A DNA stretch of 64,000 bases from Lachnospiraceae bacterium (GTDB taxonomy: Bacteria; Bacillota; Clostridia; Lachnospirales; Lachnospiraceae). The translations under genes and the position numbers were made by a program. Of the stretch, positions 57,519 through 64,000 are shown one piece after another. Each line of letters opens with the position of its first letter. Positions within the stretch are counted from its first letter, which is position 1. The notes beneath the pieces were generated by a model that did not search any database, was not told the origin of the DNA, and saw nothing but the letters and a program-made list of their open reading frames with translations. The DNA lies in the NCBI GenBank assembly GCA_022799755.1, contig JAAWOU010000001.1, positions 1 through 64,000 of the forward strand. Direction: 5' to 3'.

Positions 57519-59726
57519 TCAGCCGCGTCCCATATCCCGCTTCAGCCCCTGGAAATCAAGATAATCCTCAATGAACTGCTTGCGCAAAAGCTCCAGAGGA
57601 ATGAACTCATTGTACTTTCCGTTGATCTGGATTTTATCCGGCAGGGGCAGGCTATAGAGATCCAGATCGGAATGCAGGATATCCATGACAATATCTGCCA
57701 GCTCTTCCTTGCTTCCGTCAAAGACCACCTCCAGATAAAGGCTGGTGCTCCAGGGAATCTTTGTCTTGATCTTACGCTGCAACAGCGCATAATACAGCGT
57801 CACAAGCTGCCTGGTTCCAATCCATGGAAAGATGGCAAATTTCTGTTTGGAAAGCTCTGTCACCAGATTGTCCAAAATGCCGCTGTTGCGGGCAATGTAC
57901 TGAATTTCGGTAAGGCGCTCCTGACACCTGTCGCTTAAGTAGGGATAAGGGTCATCCCGCTCCATGACGCTGCGCACTTTCCGAACCAGCACCGTGTGAA
58001 ATTCCGCCTCAAAATCCCGATCCCAGTCCACCACAGAGATACCTGGCACTTTCTTTACGAAAATCACTTTAGACTTTACATTGATGTCCACGGTCTCCCA
58101 GGACATGCCTGCCAGCGCAAAGCGTGTCCCCACAGGATAAGTTTTGTCCACGGTGCCTATGGTGCGGTTTTCCTCTTTCACAAGGAAATACTCAGGCGCC
58201 AGGAATACCGTCAGAAATTTATGACTGTTTACTTCTCTCTCCCCGGCCCGGCCAATCAACAGCCCCCCGTGTTCCGAGCGCTCCAGCTGCTCGATATAAA
58301 TCAGATGCTGCAAGAGCCTCTTGTAGTCCTCCTGGGGAATTTTTTGAAAGGCGCCTAAACTGAGCACAGCCTGGGCCAGCCCTGCAGGAGACATCTCCCC
58401 ATTGCTTTTCAGACAGCTCATGGTCTGGTGATAGAGCAGATTGTAAGCATGATGCCTGGGCGGAATGGGCTCTATCCAGTGCTCTCTCAGATAGAGCTCT
58501 ATGATGGCGATGGTCCGGATAAATTCCCAGTTAATGGGGCCCAGAATATCCGAGGAATTAATTTTAATACTTTCCACAAAAGTAAACAGAAGCTGGGGCA
58601 CCTGGCCTCTGCGCCCACAGCGGCCCAGCCTTTGGGCAAAGCTGGACACATTCAGGGGCGCGCCTATCTGCACTGCCTGGTCCAGGGAACCGATATCGAT
58701 CCCAAGCTCTAAGGTCACGGTAGCTCCGGTGACGATTTTTTCATCGGCGGATTTCATCTCATCTTCCGTAGTCTCCCGCAGCAGCGCGGACACATTGCCA
58801 TGATGGACCCGGTACACATCCGGCGCCTTGTTCTTCAGGGCGATTGCCCGCAAATTGGCCATGATAAACTCTATCTCTTCCCTGCTATTGGCAAAAATAA
58901 TAGTCTTCTTGTCCAGAGTCTGGCGGAACAGATATTCATAGTGTTCCCTGTCTCCGATGTCCCCGCCGGTGTCCACATCCACCACATTCAGGCTGCCGTC
59001 CCGCTCCACGAAGTCACGTTTGTCGGCATAGTTGACAAAGCGCTCGATATGCAGGCGCACCCTCTTTTTCCCCTCGTTCACCAGGGGCGCGGCGCACTCC
59101 CTGCCGGTACCGGTATTCAGCCAGTTCTTTGCCAGGGAAACGTCTCCTAATGTGGCGGAAAGACCGATTCTGCGGGGGTTGACTTTCGTGAGGGCTTTCA
59201 GCCGCTCCAGGACGCACAGAAGCTGCAGGCCCCTTTCATCCCGCATGAAATAATGGACCTCATCGATGATGACAAATCGCAGATCCGAGAACATAGACAA
59301 ACAGGCTCCGCGCTTGTTGGTTATCAGGCTCTCCAGAGATTCCGGCGTTATCTGCAGGATTCCCTCCGGATGCTTGATCAGCCGGTCCTTTTTGTCCACG
59401 GAGGCGTCTCCGTGCCATTTGGTGACCGGAATATTGGAGTCCAAAAGCATCTGTTCCAGCCGCTTAAACTGGTCGTTAATCAGGGCTTTCAGCGGAGAGA
59501 TGTACATAACGCCCACAGAGCGGGCCGGCCGCTCATACAGCTGTGTCAGCACGGGAAGAAAAGCGGCTTCCGTCTTGCCGGAAGCCGTGCCGGAGGACAG
59601 GAGCAGATTGTCGTCGCTGTCAAAGACCACCTCACAGGCTGCCACCTGATTACCCCGCAGCTCCTCCCACTTATTCTCATAGATAAAATCCTGTATAAAA
59701 GGCGCAAGCCTGTTGAAAACGTTCAT
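57519..59726 (-). CDS. Lhr/BrxHI-like SF2 helicase
   Basis: A 735-aa superfamily 2 helicase: GTASGKTEAAF (46-56), DEVHYF (155-160), GLSATLGD (188-195), GATVTLELGIDIG and RLGRCGRRG, then a ~330-residue C-terminal region without a nuclease motif. The set of motifs and DEVH box fit Lhr-type helicases, including BrxHI of type 2 BREX. Its ATG overlaps the stop of the 43-codon ORF (ATGA). Last gene of the cassette TerB protein-ATPase-small ORF-helicase. Role in DNA unwinding during defence or repair is inferred. Confidence 0.87.
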   Translation of the reverse strand: MNVFNRLAPFIQDFIYENKWEELRGNQVAACEVVFDSDDNLLLSSGTASGKTEAAFLPVLTQLYERPARSVGVMYISPLKALINDQFKRLEQMLLDSNIPVTKWHGDASVDKKDRLIKHPEGILQITPESLESLITNKRGACLSMFSDLRFVIIDEVHYFMRDERGLQLLCVLERLKALTKVNPRRIGLSATLGDVSLAKNWLNTGTGRECAAPLVNEGKKRVRLHIERFVNYADKRDFVERDGSLNVVDVDTGGDIGDREHYEYLFRQTLDKKTIIFANSREEIEFIMANLRAIALKNKAPDVYRVHHGNVSALLRETTEDEMKSADEKIVTGATVTLELGIDIGSLDQAVQIGAPLNVSSFAQRLGRCGRRGQVPQLLFTFVESIKINSSDILGPINWEFIRTIAIIELYLREHWIEPIPPRHHAYNLLYHQTMSCLKSNGEMSPAGLAQAVLSLGAFQKIPQEDYKRLLQHLIYIEQLERSEHGGLLIGRAGEREVNSHKFLTVFLAPEYFLVKEENRTIGTVDKTYPVGTRFALAGMSWETVDINVKSKVIFVKKVPGISVVDWDRDFEAEFHTVLVRKVRSVMERDDPYPYLSDRCQERLTEIQYIARNSGILDNLVTELSKQKFAIFPWIGTRQLVTLYYALLQRKIKTKIPWSTSLYLEVVFDGSKEELADIVMDILHSDLDLYSLPLPDKIQINGKYNEFIPLELLRKQFIEDYLDFQGLKRDMGRG

Positions 59727-59854
59727 TCCCTGCCTCCCCTAAATGCCAATGCAGTCCCTGTGCCAATCCCTAATGTCAATCCTTTTAGCTGTGTCTTGAC
59801 AGCCGTCAGTATCTTTTCCGGTGTGGTCTCACATTTCTCCTTTGGCTTCTGCAT
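59723..59854 (-). CDS. Possible 43-aa protein coupled to the helicase gene
   Basis: An ORF in the ATPase-helicase gap starting MQKPKEKCETTPEKILTAV and ending with ALAFRGGRE. Its TGA overlaps the helicase ATG by four bases, the usual sign of coupled translation. The ribosome site is weak (CAGGTG). Basic N-terminus and glycine/threonine-rich hydrophobic end. It could be a real subunit or simply a leader for coupling. Confidence 0.4.
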   Translation of the reverse strand: MQKPKEKCETTPEKILTAVKTQLKGLTLGIGTGTALAFRGGRE

Positions 59855-59889
59855 ATCAGCACCTGTACATCCCTTATGCCAGACCTGTC

Positions 59890-61371
59890 CTAGATTTCAA
59901 ATTCCCGAAACTCGTCGTGAATCTCTTCTTCGGAAATTCCACCCTTTGCCATCTCAAAGCTGTTGTCCCCCAGAATCTCAGCTACGGTCTTCTGGGGATT
60001 CTGATATAAGATATTGATCAGCTCTATAAAATCGCGGATGATCTCCCGGGGGGTGATATGGGTCTCGGCGCCCACTCTGTTGTATTCCACTGTCAGGAAA
60101 TAGATCAAATCCTCCTGGGTCAATGCCGGGGTATATTTATATAATCCGGCGTGGATATTCTGAAGCTTCTCAATGAGAATGTACATCTCCTCCTGATTCA
60201 GCATCTGGAGCCGGATAATGGGCGCCGACAAATCCTTTACGTCCGCTGTGGCGAAATGCCCCTCCGCCAGTCTGGAGCGAAGCGCCTCGTAGCTGAATAC
60301 CCCCTTATACTTATCCTCAATGCACTGGGGCGTGCCGCCCATGAGGAAGCCGATATGCTGAGCCTTTCCCTGAAGCACATCATTGTACATGGTGAGAATC
60401 TTTTCGTAATTGTTGGCCCTGGTGATGGAATTGGGAATCTTAAAGATATTCACCAGTTCGTCAATGATCACCAGCATTCCCTTGTAACCTGCGCCTACCA
60501 AAAAAGCGGCAAAAATTTTCAGGAAATCATACCAGGTTTCGTCTGTGACAATGAAATTGATGCCCAAGTCCTCTTTGGCCTCTCTCCGGGTAGGATATTC
60601 CCCGCGAAACCATCGCAGCACATTGGACTTCAGGGCGGTATCATCATTTCGATAGGCTTTCCAGTAAAGGACCACAGCTTTTGCGAATTCAAAGCCGTTC
60701 ACCATTCCCTCCAGGGAACCCGCCACCGCATAAATCTCCCGCTCCACTTCCCTGTCAAATGCCTCCTCGCCGGCATTCTCCTGTGGGCCCGCTCCTGTCT
60801 GTGAAAGCTGTGGGTCTGCCGCCATATCTTTTGAGGCTTCCGCCAAGGATTGGTCCCGGCTTCTGTCCATTTCGCTCATAGATGCTTCTTCAGGATGACT
60901 TTCTGGTATCTCTTTGTTTTCCCCTGACAGTTCCCCTGAAAGAAGCCGCATCCTGACAGAAGCCTGGATGCCTGAGATCCACTTCTCCAGGATCAGCGGC
61001 AGCGCGCCGCCGTCAGGCTTTGATTTTGTGGAAAGGTTTTTAATGAGCTCTTTATAAGTAGCCAGCCCCTGCCCTTTCGTTCCGGCAAACCGGCGCTCCG
61101 GGGAGAGATCCGCGTCCACCACCGCAAAGCCTTTGGCCGTGGCGTAATTGCGGATGGTCTGGAGCAGAAAGCTTTTGCCGCTGCCGTATTTTCCCACAAT
61201 GAAACGGAAAGACGCACCTCCCTCCTCTATCATTTCAATATCATGCAGGATCGCCTGGATTTCCTGGGTGCGTCCCACCGTAATGTATTCCAACCCTGCC
61301 CTGGGCACCACGCCGCCTTTCAGGGCATTGATCAATATATTGGCAATTCTTGTAGGTACCTGTTTCGTCAT
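59890..61371 (-). CDS. BrxD-like P-loop ATPase (DUF2791)
   Basis: A 493-aa ATPase. Walker A VGKYGSGKS (59-67), Walker B MLVIIDELVNIF (299-310), sensor-like FLMGGTPQC, and a C-terminal helical region with ETHITPREIIRDFI; this matches the BrxC/BrxD (DUF2791) group. A ~65-residue acidic, low-complexity insertion (about 145-210) interrupts the ATPase domain. It overlaps the TerB-domain gene by 4 nt. In BREX type 2 loci BrxD is paired with the BrxHI helicase, as here, but the methylase and PglZ genes are absent. Confidence 0.85.
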   Translation of the reverse strand: MTKQVPTRIANILINALKGGVVPRAGLEYITVGRTQEIQAILHDIEMIEEGGASFRFIVGKYGSGKSFLLQTIRNYATAKGFAVVDADLSPERRFAGTKGQGLATYKELIKNLSTKSKPDGGALPLILEKWISGIQASVRMRLLSGELSGENKEIPESHPEEASMSEMDRSRDQSLAEASKDMAADPQLSQTGAGPQENAGEEAFDREVEREIYAVAGSLEGMVNGFEFAKAVVLYWKAYRNDDTALKSNVLRWFRGEYPTRREAKEDLGINFIVTDETWYDFLKIFAAFLVGAGYKGMLVIIDELVNIFKIPNSITRANNYEKILTMYNDVLQGKAQHIGFLMGGTPQCIEDKYKGVFSYEALRSRLAEGHFATADVKDLSAPIIRLQMLNQEEMYILIEKLQNIHAGLYKYTPALTQEDLIYFLTVEYNRVGAETHITPREIIRDFIELINILYQNPQKTVAEILGDNSFEMAKGGISEEEIHDEFREFEI

Positions 61372-63374
61372 AGGGATTCCACCATTCCTTTTACCTGCTC
61401 TCTATAATCCTCATAAATTTCAAAGTCATCGCCCAGGATACTGTCGCCCACGAAGTCCATGCTTTTTTCATTGATACCGTCCATGAGGACTTCCAGCATG
61501 ACGCTGTGGGCATCCGCAAATTTCTTGATATCCGCGCCTCCGCTTATCGCAAGCGCCAGGGCGCCCTGCTGGATTTCCGTCAAGTTCTCCCACAGGTCAG
61601 CCCACTCGTCAGCATGTTCCAGAACCAGGGGACCAATATGCCCGTCAGGTTCTGTTGTCTGCGGAACCGACATCTGAATGGTCTGCAGACTTGTGCGCAA
61701 GTCATCCGAACTTACCTGAGAGTTTGTATGCAAGCCGGTTTTATCAGATTCTTCCTGTAAAACGGCATACGCCCCTTTCCCTATGGACTGCGGAGGCATC
61801 TGTAAGGCGGTTCCGTTTCCCGGCGTAACTGCCTGTAGCCCATTCTGCCCTGCAGACTTCTCGGGCAAACCTTTATCAGCCTGCTTTTCCGGGTCAGGCA
61901 TCCTCTCTTTCGCCCCGACCTCGGAAAGCGGCAAATTCTCCTCCTGTACGATCAGTCTCTCCTGGGTTGCCAGAGCCTCCCGGCGAATCTTCTCAAGCAT
62001 GGCGCCGTCCACTTTCACCACCGTCCTGGTGGCCTCCCTGTAAAAGGCTTCCGCTGCCTGTGTGACCACGGTCTCCAGAGAGATTCCGTCCTTTTGCAGC
62101 TCCGCAGCCATCACGGGACTGAGACTGCCTATATTGGCGGAAAGTTTGTGGCTGTACTTCGTCAGCCGCCGCAGAACCGACTCCATCTGCTTCATTGTAT
62201 ACCCGATCAGCTGCTTCCCGGTTTCCGTGGTGATCGTGGTGCTGAATGTCCAGTGATTGTCGCTGCACAGATAGATTTCCTTTTCCGAGAGGACTACCCT
62301 CCTGTCCGGCTGGCGCAGTGCGGGATAGAACAGTGCTCCCTGAAAGGGCGTCCAAAGGGACATATTTCTTGTGGGATGAAAAATATACTCCTCCAGATCC
62401 ACATGGCTTCCCGCAAAAACCTGACCGAGCCTGTCCATGGTGAACCGAAAGCAGTCCTTTATCAAATCTTCTCTATCCGCTGTATAAAAGCGGGATTTAC
62501 GAATGTCGTATTTGGAAATTACGCAATACAGATCAAAATCATCTTGCGAGTCCGATAACTTCGGATAGTATGCACCCAGATTGTTCCGTTGGACAAAATC
62601 GTGAAAAGACCAGGGAAGCTCATAATAGATATGGTAATCTTTCAGCCATTTGGGCACATATTTGTCCATGGCTTCATCATAGACCCGGTAAGCATCCCAA
62701 AAAAGCATCAGTTTTTCCATTCCCTCTTCGGGACTCTCCACGCCGATGTTGTTCAGCAGTTCATAGAGATACAGAAATGCGTAAGACAGAGAGGTCTGGA
62801 GGATCTCTCCCTGCCGCACCTTTGTTCGCCAGGTGAAATAGGTGCGCAGCTGCCCATACCCCATCATCTGATAAGTGGGAAAATAGGCCGAATAGGGCAG
62901 CTTCCTTTCACAGTTGTCCTCGAAATCTTTCATGAACATACCCTGTCTGTACAGGAGCCTTGCGTTCTCCTGCTGAATCCGTTTATCGTAGAATTTTGAA
63001 TTGCTGAAAGTCAGACAGCGGCTCTCCCTTGCGATATCCCGCATCTGGTTAAATCTCTCCCGCAGGGGGTCCGGCTCTCTGGGCGGCATCCGGATTTCCG
63101 CGGACTTTAATACAAACTTTCCGACACCCGGCATAGGGCAGGAATCGTATTCGATCTCGTAATAGGGAGTATCCTCCCCAGCGGCAGGCCCACGGTCCGG
63201 CGGCAACGGCCGGCTCTGACCTGAACGGGGCAGAGCCTCCGGCAGCTTCTGTGCGGAATGGCTATCTTCCGCATCAGACACATCCGCCTCGTCAGATGAT
63301 TGACCCTGCCCTGTCTGCTCCTGAATCTGCTCGAACAGCTGAAACGCCTCATAGTCCCTGTCGTATTTGCCCAT
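61368..63374 (-). CDS. TerB-N / TerB-C domain protein
   Basis: A ~668-aa protein. After a disordered N-terminus (~1-90) comes a TerB-N-type domain (~95-300; RERFNQMRDIARESR, YFTWRTKVRQG, YELLNNIGV, AYRVYDE), a middle region, a low-complexity linker (~500-590) and a TerB-C-type helical end (~600-665). ATG at 63374 follows GGGGGAA; a TTG lies 4 codons upstream. TerB-N/TerB-C proteins are known to occur with DUF2791 ATPases and SF2 helicases in tellurite-resistance-associated DNA-processing systems. First gene of the cassette. Confidence 0.78.
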   Translation of the reverse strand: MGKYDRDYEAFQLFEQIQEQTGQGQSSDEADVSDAEDSHSAQKLPEALPRSGQSRPLPPDRGPAAGEDTPYYEIEYDSCPMPGVGKFVLKSAEIRMPPREPDPLRERFNQMRDIARESRCLTFSNSKFYDKRIQQENARLLYRQGMFMKDFEDNCERKLPYSAYFPTYQMMGYGQLRTYFTWRTKVRQGEILQTSLSYAFLYLYELLNNIGVESPEEGMEKLMLFWDAYRVYDEAMDKYVPKWLKDYHIYYELPWSFHDFVQRNNLGAYYPKLSDSQDDFDLYCVISKYDIRKSRFYTADREDLIKDCFRFTMDRLGQVFAGSHVDLEEYIFHPTRNMSLWTPFQGALFYPALRQPDRRVVLSEKEIYLCSDNHWTFSTTITTETGKQLIGYTMKQMESVLRRLTKYSHKLSANIGSLSPVMAAELQKDGISLETVVTQAAEAFYREATRTVVKVDGAMLEKIRREALATQERLIVQEENLPLSEVGAKERMPDPEKQADKGLPEKSAGQNGLQAVTPGNGTALQMPPQSIGKGAYAVLQEESDKTGLHTNSQVSSDDLRTSLQTIQMSVPQTTEPDGHIGPLVLEHADEWADLWENLTEIQQGALALAISGGADIKKFADAHSVMLEVLMDGINEKSMDFVGDSILGDDFEIYEDYREQVKGMVESL

Positions 63375-63425
63375 TGCTTCCCCCAAGTATAGCCGGAACG
63401 ACTTCTACTTCCAAACATTTGTTCC

Positions 63426-63454
63426 ATTGTATCAAATATAGACCGGTTCGTCAA
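63426..63454 (-). promoter_or_regulatory. Promoter of the TerB-ATPase-helicase cassette
   Basis: Minus-strand TTGACG (63454-63449), 17-nt spacer, TACAAT (63431-63426), 52 nt before the TerB-domain start codon. Confidence 0.7.
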
Positions 63455-63533
63455 TCCAAAAATGCGTAAAATAAAGTCCACGCCCCTGCGGGCCTTGAGC
63501 GGGCAGATTCATTTGCCGGAACCCATGGAGCCG

Positions 63534-64000
63534 TCACCTTAGCCGGAATGTCCGCGAGGCAAATCTCCTGCTGACGAAAAAGGCCGCCACAGCACAGACC
63601 CCGACGGCACACATCCAGGGCAGGGCAGCCGTCAGATCTCTGCGCACGAACAAAATCAGCAGCTGAAAGATTCCCTCCAGATACCCCAGAACTTTGAAAA
63701 CCGGACTTTTTGCCGTCATGTCCACGGAGTAGGGCTGTATGAGGTAGTACACAATGCATTCATATGTCTCCCAGAAAACCAGGAATATGATACATACCGC
63801 CGCCAGCTTTACCACCGTGCTCACAGGGAGGCTCAGACCGGACAGAAACAGCAGAAACAAAATATGCAGTACAATGACAGCGGAGGAAACCAGATCCCCT
63901 TTCAGCAGATACAGATACCTTTGCAGCATACTCCTGCGGATAAATGCCGGGGATGCCATATGGTGGTACAGCATGTGGAGATCAATGTTACGGAAATACA
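63534..64000 (-). CDS. Membrane protein, 5' end outside window
   Basis: The visible 154 codons are open to the right edge (reading YFRNIDLHMLYHH at the edge), so the true start is beyond 64000. Four hydrophobic segments are seen, with FWETYECIVYYLIQPYSVDM between the second and third and a basic C-terminus. Family not recognised; it could be the C-terminal part of a multi-pass transporter or enzyme. It is upstream of the cassette promoter and probably a separate unit. Confidence 0.65.
   Translation of the reverse strand, partial: YFRNIDLHMLYHHMASPAFIRRSMLQRYLYLLKGDLVSSAVIVLHILFLLFLSGLSLPVSTVVKLAAVCIIFLVFWETYECIVYYLIQPYSVDMTAKSPVFKVLGYLEGIFQLLILFVRRDLTAALPWMCAVGVCAVAAFFVSRRFASRTFRLR

Noticed and set aside
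57519-63374. Complete BREX system
   Set aside because: Only BrxD-like and BrxHI-like genes are present; PglZ, PglX, PglW/BrxC genes are missing from the window.

Overview
The window looks like chromosomal DNA from a gut-type anaerobic member of the Clostridia, most likely Lachnospiraceae. This rests on the gene content: DapL-type lysine synthesis, type III glutamine synthetase, an ANTAR regulator, many carbohydrate-uptake and glycosidase genes, corrinoid methyltransferases, strong AGGAGG ribosome sites and TTGACA/TATAAT promoters. No rRNA, tRNA or CRISPR array was recognised. The assignment is an inference from family content, not from a marker phylogeny.

Left part (1-21.6 kb, all minus strand). 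The 5' end of rpsU sits at the edge. It is followed by a GH172/GH38 glycosidase pair, a two-component system with a BcrA-type ABC transporter, an operon with a 26-codon ORF, two zinc-ribbon ABC exporters and a DUF1854 protein, a lipoprotein, a complete sugar ABC importer, and the tRNA-modification genes tcdA and miaB.

21.6-25 kb is a decayed accessory patch. It holds a broken toxin-like gene, a 156-bp second copy of the 5' end of miaB, an orphan acidic protein, a collapsed remnant resembling the bifunctional AAC(6')-APH(2'') resistance gene, and an AlkC-like protein.

25-36 kb concerns glutamine. On the minus strand, one promoter with a leader hairpin serves glnN, pyrG, purF, dapL and an omega-amidase-like gene. 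On the plus strand, a back-to-back promoter with a long leader hairpin reads into the remains of a three-part glutamate synthase, reduced by internal deletions, then glnA and an ANTAR regulator whose receiver lacks the phospho-acceptor Asp. Peptidase T, an AGCS symporter, a second two-component system and a sodium:solute symporter follow.

43.8-57.3 kb is the most striking locus. It is one eight-gene minus-strand cluster in which two large paralogous glycosidase-like proteins flank a nearly complete corrinoid methyl-transfer system: two UroD-fold methyltransferases, an MtaA-like zinc methyltransferase, a corrinoid protein fused in frame to an AraC regulator, a RACo-type reactivase and a DUF2284 protein. 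My inference is glycoside cleavage coupled to O-demethylation.

57.5-63.4 kb is a compact cassette from one promoter: a TerB-N/TerB-C protein, a BrxD-like ATPase, a 43-codon ORF and an Lhr/BrxHI-like helicase. It resembles genome-defence or DNA-processing modules. A membrane protein runs off the right edge.
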